A program made the position numbers and the translations under genes. Positions 35,361-45,900 of a DNA stretch of 64,000 nucleotides are shown piece after piece. How positions within the stretch are numbered: position 1 is the first letter of the stretch; each line of letters starts with the position of its first letter. The notes below the pieces were generated by a model, which made no database searches, was not told where the DNA came from, and worked only from the letters and a program-made list of their open reading frames with translations. The DNA is from Piliocolobus tephrosceles (Eukaryota; Chordata; Mammalia; Primates; Cercopithecidae), in assembly GCF_002776525.5 (NCBI RefSeq), contig NC_045437.1, positions 138,585,150 to 138,649,149 on the forward strand. The letters are read 5' to 3'.

Positions 35361-35668
35361 CCCAAGGTATTCAGGCAACAACTAACATGACAGACAGAAC
35401 AGTACCTCACATCTCAATACTAACAATCAGGGTAAATGGCCTAAATGCTCCACTTAAAAGATACAGAATGGAAGAATGGATAAGAATTCACTTACCAAGT
35501 ATGTGCTGTCTTCAAGAAACTCACCTGACACATAAGGACTCACATAAACTTAAGGTAAAGGGGTAGAAAAAGATGTTCCATGTAAATGGACACCAAAAGC
35601 AAGCAGGAGTAGCAATCCTTAGACAAAACAGACTTTAAAGCAACAACAGTTAAAAAAGACAAAGAGGG
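33921..35668 (+). mobile_element. Older L1 (L1PB/L1MA-like), 5'UTR to start of ORF2
   Basis: 'aatggcagacaaaaggcaggactaacttgaaactcccac' begins the 5'UTR of an older primate L1. Near 35000 the sequence passes into the end of ORF1 ('acctacaaaggaaaatctatcaaattaacagcagatttctcagcagaaactctacaagtag'), so most of ORF1 is missing. A 37-base A run (35322-35358) sits in the inter-ORF area, and the ORF2 endonuclease region begins near 35400. The L1 continues at 37222. Confidence 0.75.
35322..35358. repeat. Poly(A) run, 37 bp
   Basis: Uninterrupted A run between the ORF1 remnant and ORF2 of the L1. Confidence 0.9.
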
Positions 35669-36228
35669 TGTTTTAGACATGAAGTCCTTGCCCATGCCTA
35701 TGTCCTGAATGGTATTACCTAGGTTTTCTTCTGGGGTTTCTATGGTATTAGGTCTAACATTTAAGTCTCTAATCCATCTTGAATTAATTTTTGTATAAGG
35801 AGTAAGGAAAGGATCCAGTTTCAGCTTTCTACTTATGGCTAGCCAATTTTCCCAGCACCATTTATTAAATAGGGAATCCTTTCCCCATTTCTTGTTTTTG
35901 TCAGGTTTTTCAAAGATCAGATGGCTGTAGATGTGTGGTATTATTTCTGAGGGCTCTGTTCTGTTCCATTGGCCTATAACTCTGTTTTGGTACCAGTACC
36001 CTGCTGTTTTGGTTACTGTAGCCTTATAGTATAGTTTGAAGTCAGGCACATGATGCCTCCAGCTTTATTCTTTTGGCTTAGGATTGTTTTGGCAATGTGG
36101 GGTCTTTTTTGGTTCCATATGAACTTTAAAGCAGCTTTTTCCAATTCTGTGAAGAAAGTCTTTGGTAGCTTAATGGGGATGGCATTGAATCTATAAATTA
36201 CCTTGGGCAGTATGGCCATTTTCACAAT
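35669..36228 (-). mobile_element. Twin-primed L1 no. 2, inverted 5' piece
   Basis: Antisense L1PA-type ORF2 sequence ('tgttttagacatgaagtccttgcccatgcc...agtatggccattttcacaat'). The element starts right after AAAAAAGACAAAGAGGG (35652-35668), which recurs at 37205-37221 as the target-site duplication. The pieces meet near 36228. Confidence 0.9.
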
Positions 36229-37204
36229 GGGAAAAAATTTTTGCAATCTACTCATCTGACAAAGGGCTAATATCCAGAACCTACAAAGAACTCAAACAAA
36301 TTTACAAGAAAAAAAACAAACAACCCCATCAAAAAGTGGGCAAAGGATATAAACAGACTTTTCTCAAAAGACATTCATACATCCAATACACACATGAAAA
36401 AATGCTCATCATCACTCACCATCAGAGAAATGCAGATCAAAACCACAATGAGATACCATCTCACACCAGTTAGAATGGCAATCATTAAAAAATCAGGAAA
36501 CAACAGGTGCTAGAGAGGATGTGGAGAAATAGGAACACTTTTACACTGTTGGTGGGATTGTAAACTCGTTCAAACATTGTGGAAAATATTGTGGCAATTC
36601 CTCAAGGATCTAGAACTAGAAATATCATTTGACCCAGCCATCCCATTACTGGGGATATACCCAAAGGATTATAGATCATGCTGCTATACAGACACATGCA
36701 CACATATGTTTATTGCAGCACTATTCACAATAGCAAAGACTTGGAATCAACCCAAATGTCCATCACTGACAGACTGGATTAAGAAAATGTGGCACATATA
36801 CACCATGGAATACTATGCAGCCATAAAAAAGGATGAGTTCATGTCCTTTGTAGGGACATGGATGCAGCTGGAAACCATCACTGTCAGCAAACTATCACAA
36901 GAACAGAAAACCAAACACCACATGTTCTCACTCATAGGTGGGAACTGAACCATGAGATCACTTGGACACAGGAAGGGGAATGTCACACACTGGGGCCTAT
37001 TTTGGGGAGGAGGGAGGGTAGAGGGATAGCATTAGGAGATACATCTAATGTAAATGACGAGTTAATGGGTGCTGCACACTGACATGGGACATGTATAGAT
37101 ATGTAACAACCCTGCACATTGTGCACATGTACCCTAGAACTTAAAGTATAATAATAAAAAATAATAATAAATACATAAAATAGGTAATTTAAGCCCCCCC
37201 CCAA
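36229..37204 (+). mobile_element. Twin-primed L1 no. 2, sense 3' piece with tail
   Basis: Sense L1 from 'aaaatttttgcaatctactcatctgacaaagggctaatatcc' (late ORF2) to the 3'UTR end 'acatgtaccctagaacttaaagtata', with an A-rich tail interrupted by C9. The 123-codon frame at 36577-36948 is the ORF2 C-terminus. It inserted into the ORF2 of the older L1. Confidence 0.9.
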
Positions 37205-37221
37205 AAAAAAGACAAAGAGGG

Positions 37222-38684
37222 ACATTATATAATGATACAAAGACCAGTTCAACAGGAAAATATCACAATCCTAAATATATATGCATCTAACACTGGCACT
37301 TACAAGTTTATAAAACAATTACTACTAGACCTAAGAAATGAGATAGATGGCAACACAAAAGTGGGGGACTTCAATAATCCACTGACATCACTAGACAGGT
37401 AATCAAGAGAGAAACTCAACAAAGAAACAATGGACTTAAACTACACCCTAGAACAAACAGACTTACCAGATATTTACAGAACATTCTACCCAACAACTGC
37501 AGAATATACAATATATTCATTAGCACTTAGAACATTCTCCAAGATAGACCATGTGATAGGCCACAAAACAAGTCTCAATAAATTTAAGAAAATCAAAATT
37601 ATATCAAGTACTCTCTGAGACCACAGTGGAATAAAATTGGAAATCAACTCCAAAAGGAACCTTCAAAACCATGGAAATTAAATATCTTTCTTGTGAATGA
37701 TCACTGGGTCAATAAAATCAAGATGGAAATTTAGCAAAAAACTCTTTGAACTAAACAATAATAGTGATACAATCTATCAAAACCTCTGAGATTCAGCAAA
37801 AGCAGTGCTAAGAGGAAAGTTCATAGAATTGAATGCCTACATAAAAATTTTTGAAAAAGCACAAATAAACAATCTAAGGTCATACCTCAAGAAACTAGAG
37901 AAATAAGAATAAAGCAAACCCAAACCCAGAAGAAGAAAAGAAATAACAAAATCAAAGCAGGACTAAATGAAATTGAAACAAAATACAAAAGATAAATGAA
38001 ACAAAAAGCTAGTTCTTTGAAGAGATAAACAAAATTGGTAGACTAGTAGTGTAATTAACCAGGAAAAGAAGAGAGAAGATTCAAATAAGCTCAATTAGAA
38101 ATGAAACAGGAGATATTACAACTGATAGCACAGAAATACAAAAGATCATTCAAGACTACTATGAATACCTTTATGCACACAAACTAGAAAGCCTAGAGGA
38201 GATAATAAAATTCTGGAGATATACAGCCCTCCTAGATTAAACCAGGAAGAAAAAGAAACTCTGAACAGACCAATAACAAGGGGCAAAATTGAACGGTAAT
38301 ACAAATAATTACCAAGAAAAAAAAAGTCCAGGACCAGATATCTTCACAGCTGAATTCTATCAGACATTCATAGAAGAATTTGTACCAATCCTATTGACAC
38401 TATTTCCAAAGGAAGAGAAAGTGAATCCTCCCTAAATCATTCCATGAAGCCAGTATCACCCTAATAGCAAAACCAGGAAGGGACATAACAAAAAAGAAAA
38501 CTACAGATCAATATCACTGATGAACATAGATGCAAAAATCCTCAATAAAAATACTAGCTTACTGAACCCAACAGTATATCAAAAAGATAATCCACCATGA
38601 TCAAATGGGTTTCATGCTAAGAATGCAAGGATGGTTTAACATACACAAATTAATAAATGTGATCCACTACATAACAGAATTAAA
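37222..38684 (+). mobile_element. Older L1, ORF2 endonuclease and RT region
   Basis: ORF2 resumes after the twin-primed copy ('acattatataatgatacaaagacc...ttcaacaggaaaatatcacaatcctaaatatatatgc') and continues through the endonuclease/RT linker. Many stops and small indels; no intact frame. Confidence 0.85.
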
Positions 38685-38986
38685 GGCCAGGCACGGAGGG
38701 TCACACCTGTAATCCCAGAACTTTGGGAGGCCAAGGCAGGTGGATCAAGAGGTCAGGAGATCGAGACCATCCTGGCTAACACAGTGAAACCCAGTCTCTA
38801 CTGAAAATACAAAATACAAAAAAATTAGCTGGGCATGGTGGCGGGTACCTGTAGTCCCAGCTACTCAGGAGGCTGAGGCAGGAGAATGGCATGAACCCGG
38901 GAGGCAGAGCTTACAGTGAGCCAAGATCGCACCACTGCACTCCAGTCTGGGTGACAGAACTAGACTCCATCTCAAAAAAAAAAAAA
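38685..38986 (+). mobile_element. AluY, full length
   Basis: A sense Alu from 'ggccaggcacggagggtcac' to an A13 tail. 'gaggtcaggagatcgagaccatcctggctaacacagtgaaaccc' is AluY type. The target-site duplication AACAGAATTAAA is at 38673-38684 and 38985-38996. It inserted into L1 ORF2. Confidence 0.92.
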
Positions 38987-40725
38987 CAGAATTAAAAATA
39001 AAAATCACATGGTCATCTGAATAGATATAGGGAAAGCATTTGACAAAATCCAGCATCCCTTTATGATTAAAACTCAGCAGAACTGTCATACGAGGGACAT
39101 AACTTAAAGCAATAAAAGCCATTTATGACAAACCTACAGCCAACATTATACTGAATGGGGAACAGTTGAAAGCATTCTCCCTGAGAATGGGAACAAGATA
39201 AAGATGCTCACTTTTACCACTTCTGTTCAACATAGTACTGGAAGTTCTAACCAGAGCAATCAGACATGAGAAAGAAATAAAGGGCATTCAAATTGGTAAA
39301 GAGGAAGTCAGCTAGTCACTGTTTGCCAATGCTATGATCATATACATAGAAAATCCTAAAGACTCATCCAAGAAGCTTCTATTAATAGATCTGATAAATG
39401 AATTCAGTAAAATTTCTGGACACAAAATTAATGTACACAAATCAGTAGCACTGCTATCCACCAACAGAGACCAAGCTGAGAATCTAATCAAGAACTCAAC
39501 CCCTTTCACAATAGCTGCAAAAAAATAAATAAATAAAATGATTAGGAATATACTTGACCAAGGAGGTAAAAGTCCTCTACAAAGAAAACTACAACACTGT
39601 TGAAAGAAATCATTGATGACACAAACAAATGGAAGGACATCCTATGCTCATGGATGGGTAAAATCAATATTGTGAAAATGACCATACTGCCAAAAGCAAT
39701 GTACAAACTCAATGCAATTATCATCAAAATACCACCATCATTCTTCACAGAACTAGATAAAACAATCCTGCAATTCATATGGAACAAAAACAGAGCCCAC
39801 ATAGCCAAAGCAAGACTAAGCAAAAAGAATAAATCTGGAGCCATCACATTACCTGACTTCAAACTATGCTATAAGGCTACAGTCACCAAAACAGCATGGT
39901 ACTGGTATAAAAAAATAGGCACACAAACCCATGGAACAGAATAGAGCACCCAGAAAAAAAAACCCAAATACTTACAGCTAACTGATCTTTGACAAAGCAA
40001 ACAAAAACATAAAGTGGGGAAAGGAAAATCTATTTACCAAATGGTGCTGGGATAATTGGCTAGCCACATGTAGAAGAATGAAACTGGATCCTCATCTCTC
40101 ACCTTATATAAAAAATCAACTCAAGATGGATCAAAGACTAAAATCTAAGACCTGAAACCATAAAAATCCTAGAAGATAACATTGGAAAAACCCTTCTAGG
40201 TGTCGGCTTACGCAAAGACTTCTTGACCAAGAACCCAAAAGCAAATACAACAACAAAAAAAAAGATAAATAGGTGGGACTTGATTAAACTAAAGAGCTTT
40301 TGCACAGCAAAAGGAACAGTCAGCAGAGTAAACAGACACCCCACACAGTGGGAGTAAACCTTCCCAAACTATGCATCTGAGAAAGGACTGTTATCCAGAA
40401 CCTATAAAGAACTCAAACAAAACAGGAAGAAAAAACAAATAATCCCATCAAAAAGTGGGCTAAGGACCTGAATAAACAATTCTCAAGAGAAAACATACAA
40501 ATGGCCAACATACATATGAAAAAATGCTCAACATTGCTAATGATCAGGGAACTGCAAATCAAACCACAATGTGATACCACCTTACTCCTGCAAGAATGGC
40601 CATAATCAAAAAAATCAAAAAATAATAGATGTGGGCATGAGTGTGGTGAAAAGGGAACACTTTTATACTGATGATGGGAATGTAAACTGGTACAACCACT
40701 ATAGAAAACAGTGTGGAGATTCCTT
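38987..40725 (+). mobile_element. Older L1, ORF2 RT to C-terminal region
   Basis: ORF2 continues ('atggtcatctgaatagatatagggaaagcatttgacaaaatccagcatcc' is the RT active-site neighbourhood). The catalytic FADD-type box near 39320 reads with a substitution. It ends at 'gtgtggagattccttt', where the provirus begins; the next L1 bases are at 48503. Confidence 0.9.
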
Positions 40726-41181
40726 TAAAGGAGGAGACCACCCCTATATCATCTTATGCCCAATTTCTGCCTCCAAAGAAAGAAGAAGTAAAAACTAAAA
40801 GGCAGAAATAAAATCCACAGGCAGACAGCCCAGCACCACACCCTGGGTCTAGTAGTTAAAGATCGACCCCTGACCTAATTGGTTCTGTTATCTATAGATT
40901 ACAGACATTGTATAGAAATGCACTGTGAAAATCCCTATCTTGTTTTATTCTGATCTAATTACTGGTGCATGCAGCCCCCAGTCATGTATCCCCTGCTTGC
41001 TCAATCATGACCCTCTCGCATGCAACCCCTTAGAGTTGTGAGCCTTAAAAGGGACAGGAATTTATCATTCGGGGAGCTTAGCTCTTGAGACAGGAGTCTT
41101 GCCCATGCACTCAGCTGAATAAACCCCTAACTTCTTTAACTTGGTGTCTGAGGAGTTTTGTCTGTGGCTCATCCTGCTACA
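40726..41181 (+). repeat. 5' LTR (LTR2-like)
   Basis: A 456-bp LTR ending ...ATCCTGCTACA. The AATAAA polyadenylation signal is at 41118-41123, followed by 'cttctttaacttggtgtctgaggagttttgtctgtgg' (R/U5-like). It begins 'taaaggaggagacca', with the terminal TG apparently mutated. By eye it is about 90% identical to the 3' LTR, so the insertion is tens of millions of years old rather than recent. Confidence 0.9.
41118..41123 (+). promoter_or_regulatory. LTR polyadenylation signal AATAAA
   Basis: Canonical hexamer in the 5' LTR; the same position in the 3' LTR (48439-48444) keeps it. Confidence 0.8.
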
Positions 41182-41186
41182 TTTCT

Positions 41187-41204
41187 TGGTTCCCTGACTG
41201 GGAA
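41187..41204 (+). other. Primer binding site, tRNA-Glu type
   Basis: TGGTTCCCTGACTGGGAA lies 5 bp after the 5' LTR. It is complementary to the 3' end of tRNA-Glu with one mismatch (T for C). A glutamate-tRNA primer is what gives HERV-E its name. Confidence 0.85.
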
Positions 41205-41761
41205 GCAAGGTGATTGGTGGATGGTCGAGGCAGCTCTGTAGGTGTCTTAAGCCTCCCTGTGGAACATCCCTGCAGGGGACTCTGACCAGCCCAAGCGATG
41301 CAGATCCTGACAGTGCTCCCAGGTAGGCATTTGCCCCAGTGGGATGCCTCACCAGAGCAGTGTGTGGCAGGCCCCTGTGGAGGATCAAAGCAGTATCTGC
41401 ACACTGGGAAGGAATGGGCACTTGGAGTCTGGACATCTAAAACTTGGTAAGACTAGTCTTTGAAACTTGCCCACTCTGAGTGGAAGCGTGGCCTCCTGAT
41501 CACCCATGGCATGCCTTCATCAGCACTTTGGTTTTGGTTTTGACTTGCTTTGAGTTACTTGACAGGATTGGTCTTGGGAACTTGCCTACTCCATTTGAGT
41601 GGAAGCGTGGCCTGATCACCCATGGTGTGCCTGTACCAGCACTTTGGTTTTTGTTTTTGGCTTAACTTGGCTTGCTTGATACTTTGGTTTTGGTTTTGAC
41701 CTGGCTAGGATTTCTGGATACTGTGATTTTGGTTTTGATTTTGGTTTGGTGCAAACTGCAA

Positions 41762-41797
<36 letters not shown>

Positions 41798-41865
41798 CCT
41801 TTTTACCCATTCTTTGTTATGTGGTGTGCATGTGGTGTAAGCGTGGTGTTTTATATTGAAGAAGC
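41205..41865 (+). other. Retroviral leader with tandem duplication and (GT)n
   Basis: The untranslated leader holds two diverged tandem copies of about 113 bp starting near 41450 and 41563. Both contain 'gagtggaagcgtggcct..ctgatcacccatgg' and a 'cactttggttttggttttg' run. A (GT)16 microsatellite follows at 41764-41796. No reading frame is expected here. Confidence 0.7.
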
Positions 41866-42003
41866 ATGGGTCAGGCACAAATAAGCCCACCCTGCTAGGA
41901 ACTATGTTGAAAACTTTCAGAAAAGAATTTAAAGGAGACTATGGAGTACTATGATACTAGGAAAACTTATAGACTGGCCAGCATCAGAGGTAGGTTGGCC
42001 ATT
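41866..42003 (+). pseudogene. gag start (matrix N-terminus), broken
   Basis: ATG at 41866 begins MGQAQ, a start with the Gly2 usual for N-myristoylated matrix proteins. The frame stops at TAG 41896-41898 after ten codons. Matrix-like sequence continues in other frames up to the Alu insertion at 42013 and again after 42328. The gene is dead twice over, by a nonsense codon and by the Alu. Confidence 0.6.
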
Positions 42004-42012
42004 AGAAGGAAG

Positions 42013-42312
<300 letters not shown>

Positions 42313-42450
42313 GAAGGAAGCCTGGGCAGGTTCCTTGTTTCAAAGGTATGGCACAAGGTAACCTGCAAGCCAAGGAACTAGACCAGAGTTCCTGTACATA
42401 GACACCTGGTTACAGCTGGTTTTAGAATCCCCCACCCCCCCTACACAGTA
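42313..42450 (+). pseudogene. gag matrix remnant, continuation
   Basis: Sequence after the Alu continues the matrix region and has stop codons in every frame. It ends at a C-rich tract (42429-42440) before the purine-rich stretch. Confidence 0.4.
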
Positions 42451-42692
42451 GTTGAGAGAAGAGCAGCATAAGTGGCTGGCAGAGGCAAGGAAAGACCAGC
42501 AGAGAGAGAGAGAAAGGAAAGAGAGGGGAAAAGAGGCAAAGAGAGAGAGGAAGAGACAGACAAAGAGAAAGTCAAGGAGAGAGGAGAGAAAGAAAGAGAT
42601 AGGCAGAGAGAGAAAAGAAGAGAGGCAAAAGGAAAGTCAAAGAGAGAGAGAGCAAGAAAGTCAAAGAGAGAAAGAAAGAGAGATATATACAA
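42451..42692 (+). repeat. Purine-rich (GA)n-like tract of the provirus
   Basis: About 240 bp that are nearly all A and G on the plus strand. Three overlapping plus-strand frames stay open and give Arg/Glu/Lys-rich strings. It sits where HERV-E-type gag has a charged region after matrix. Low complexity, not a domain, is why the frames are open. Confidence 0.8.
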
Positions 42693-42910
42693 GTAGTTAA
42701 GAAAAAAAAAGTGTATCCTATTCCTTTAAAAGCCAAGGTAAATTTAAAACCTATAATTAATGATTGAAGGTATTCTCCATAACACTATAACACTCCAATA
42801 CCACTTTGTTGTCAGTGTAAACAAGGGCATATCCCAAAAGCACTGAGGCCTCCCTATCAAAAATCCTTAAACCAGAAACCCACGGATGGCCCAAATGCAT
42901 TCAATCTGTA
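42693..42910 (+). pseudogene. Nucleocapsid zinc-knuckle remnant
   Basis: From 42807 the frame reads CCQCKQGHIPKA, a CCHC-like knuckle. It keeps the two leading cysteines (42807 and 42816), Gly and His, but the spacing is one residue short and the last cysteine is absent. The frame ends at TAG shortly before 42913. Only about 100 bp separates this from the purine tract, so the capsid coding region has been lost. Confidence 0.5.
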
Positions 42911-43800
42911 GCGGAACTGCTTTGCTAACAAAAAAGAAAGAAAAAAAGAAAAAAAGGGGGGGGGCGGCGGAATTTATATAAAAAGAGTATTACATTGTAA
43001 ACTCTTGTCCTGAAATAAATTAACTGGTTGTTTAAAGAAATACTTGTAATAAGGCCGAAAGTTAAGGCATGTCGAAGAATTGTCTGAGAAAGTCATGAGA
43101 GAGAAAAATGTTATAAAAAAGAATTTATGCAAAAACTATTGCATAATTTAAAAGTAACTAGGCCTCCTGAATGTAAAACTATGGAGAAAAAAAAAAAAAA
43201 CATTTTATGTGCAAGGTATATAAGAAAAGTAAAATATACCTTTGGTAAAAGAATTATAAGGAGGCATAAGAATGTACATTTTTACCTACATTAAAAAGTT
43301 AAAAAAAATTATTGTTTTGAAGGTTTAAACAAGTTTCAAGACATTCATTGTAAAGAAAATTCTGTGTGTAAACATATTGGTTAAAATTAAAGAAGTATCA
43401 TCCAGTTTTTCTGTGAACTGCACATTAAAGTAAAAGCATAACAGGTTTTTCTTAAAGCACCAACCTGCTCTTTAGCAAAAATTATAAAAGGTTAAAAAGA
43501 GTCTATAAAATCTTACCTTATGGTCAAACATTAAAAATTAGATAAATATGTCTACAATGTTTTATTAAAATTAGTTTTAACACTAATAACATACTAATAT
43601 AAAATGACATTTAGCTTATCTGGTATAAAAATGATACGGGAAGCATTGCTAAATGTGAAATGGTATTTGGCTTTCTTTGGTTTAAAAACTAATAGAAATA
43701 GGTGCTAAAGGAAATTTCTCAGTAAAAAGGTACTAAGGACGATCAAGTCCACTGCCAAGGTCCCCACATATAAAACAAAAGATCAATTTCTTAAAAATTA
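42911..43800 (+). other. Proviral interior, AT-rich, no coding
   Basis: AT-rich sequence with A and G runs (a 'gggggggcggcgg' block at 42957-42969) and no readable retroviral domain. Given the mosaic model this would be the non-HERV-E part (MER57/MER4-like), but I cannot align it by eye. Confidence 0.4.
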
Positions 43801-44114
43801 TATACTTGGTTTATCTTCCACTTTCCTTTCTCTCAAAAACTAAAAGTCTTTTAGCACAGGTACCACCCCTAGAATTTCTGGGAAACCAGCACCAGCCTGA
43901 AGATCATGTCCTCATTGAAAGGTGGAAAGAAGAAAAACTCAAGCCAACCTGGGAAGGACCCTACCTTGTGCTGCTAACCACCAAGACTGCTGTTCATACA
44001 GCAAAAAAAGGATGGACTCATCACACCCGAATCAAGAAAGCATCACTCCCTCTAGAGTCATGGGCCATAGTCCCAGGGGAAAACCCTACCAAACCAAAGC
44101 TAAGAAAAATGTAA
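43801..44114 (+). pseudogene. Integrase C-terminal domain remnant
   Basis: An open frame of about 100 codons (43806-44114) ends a gammaretrovirus-like pol. Residues near 57-60 read WEGPY, the GPY/F motif of class I integrases, and a basic, Trp/His-containing C-terminal stretch follows. The integrase zinc-finger and catalytic core are missing upstream. The frame ends where env would begin, as is usual for the pol-env boundary. It lies 5' of the RT/RNase H remnant, the reverse of retroviral order. Confidence 0.75.
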
Positions 44115-45290
44115 CTCTTTTCATCTATTCTATTACTCTTTCTTCTTTCCTTATTCTATTGCTGACCATCTAGTTATTAACATAACCAAGTCGATTTCAC
44201 CTCAAACTATTGCATTTAATGCTTGCCTTGTTATACCCTGTGAGGACTTGACAAGTCAAAGGCAGCTTTCTACTTCAGAAAAGTACTTCTGTCCCTCCTG
44301 ACTCTCCTCAGACTGGGCATTCATAAACTAGGACCATTTAATCCAGGGAGATTTCGATAAAGACCCCAGGGCCAACCAGGAGTCTTGCCCCCCGATGTAG
44401 TTGCCATGGTTGGTCCAATGTTCTGTGGACCACTAAAGAGCAAGGATGAAACTGCCCCAACTGGTTTTTATAATTTCCTAAAACCATACATTCATTTTAC
44501 TAGAGGATCACAGAAGTTAAAGACTTAAAACAAACTTTAGCAATTAAGACAAGACACCAAGATGCAAATGCCTGGTTAAAATGGATCAAATATTCCATTT
44601 GCATGTTAAACAAAAGCAATTGTTATGCTCGTGCACATGGCAGGTCAGAGGCCCAGACTGTCCCCTTTCCACTAAGGTGGTCCTCCAGTCAACCAGGTGT
44701 GGGCTACATGGTAGCTCTTTTCCAGGATTCTACGGCCTAGAATAATAAGTCATGCCAAGCTCTCTCTGCTATATCCCAAAGTCCAGCACCCTGCGGGTCA
44801 GCCCCCGAAGGCCATCCAGCCTCTGTCTCCCAACACTAAGTTCACTTTGTGTCTCTCTCAACAGGGAAGAAACTTAGCCTTTCTTGGAGACCTGAAAGGA
44901 TGCAATGAGCTTAAGAATTTTCAAGAGCTTATCAATCAGTCAGCCCTTGTTCATCCCGGAGCAGATGTGTGGTAGTATCGTGGTGGACGTTTACTGGGCA
45001 CTCTGCTGAATAACTGGAGTGGCACTTGTACTTTAGTCCAATTGGCTATCCCTTTCACCCTGGCATTTCATCAACCAGAAGGAAAAAAATAATAAGACAT
45101 CATAAAGCAAGAGAAGCCCCTTATGGGTCTTTTGACTCTCCTGTCTATTTAGACACAATTGGAGTCCCACGAGGAATACCAGATCAATTTAAAGCTTGAA
45201 ATCAAATAGCTGCAGGATTTGAGTCAATATTTTGGTGGGTGACAGTTAATAAAAATGTAGACTAGATAAACTACATCTATCACAATCAAC
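44115..45290 (+). pseudogene. First env remnant (surface to transmembrane part, HERV-I-like)
   Basis: After the integrase end come decayed envelope blocks. Near 44970-45060 a stretch reads like the end of a surface subunit (Trp/Cys-rich, then LVQLAIPFTL). Near 45150-45250 a transmembrane-subunit stretch reads IGVPRGIPDQFKA then a stop. Many stops and shifts. It stops abruptly near 45290, where RT sequence begins, so this envelope is truncated by recombination. The HERV-I assignment is by resemblance and by the known Harlequin layout. Confidence 0.6.
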
Positions 45291-45900
45291 AGCAATGAGC
45301 TTTTCATGAGTTAAAAGAAAAATTCATGTCGGCCCCAGCCCTGAGGCTACCTGACCTGACAAAACTCTTTACACTCTATGTGTCAGAAAGAAAAAATGGC
45401 AGTTGGCATTTTAACCCAGACTGTGGGGCCCTGGCCAAGGCCAGTGGCCTATCTCTCAAAACAACTAGACAGGGTTTCCAAAGGCTGGCCCCCAGGTGTA
45501 AGGGCCCAAGCAGCAAAGGCCCTATTAGCACAAGAAGCAGATAAACTAACCCTTAGGCAAAACCTGAATATCAAGGCCCCCCTGCTGTGGTAACTTTAAT
45601 AAATACCAAAGGACATCATTGGTTAACAAATGCTAGATTAACCAAGTACCAAAGCTTGCTATGTGAAAATTCCCACATAACCACTGAAGTTTGCAACACC
45701 CTAAACTCCACCACCTTGCTCCCAGTATCAGAGAGCCCAGTTGAACATAACTGTGTAGAGGTATTGGACTCAGTTTACTCTAGCAGGCCCAACCTCCGAC
45801 ACCATCCTTAAACATCAGTAGACTGTGAGCAGTACATAGATGGGAGCAGCATCACCAACCCCTGCAAAGTGACTCTGAAGAAGATGACAAACCCTGCTTC
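45291..45900 (+). pseudogene. RT connection and RNase H remnant
   Basis: Frames from about 45300 read a polymerase C-terminal stretch: a pro-rich LRLPDLTKLFTLYVSER box, then in the next frame PRPVAYLSKQLD and, farther on, QEADKLTL. These are the RT connection and RNase H entry of gammaretrovirus-like pol. Near 45836 the frame reads YIDGSS, an RNase H start motif. Frameshifts and stops separate the blocks. No protease, RT palm or integrase core is present. Confidence 0.75.

Noticed and set aside
42452..42700. Overlapping charged open frames resembling a nuclear protein
   Set aside because: All three frames are open only because the tract lacks T and C; it is a low-complexity part of the provirus.
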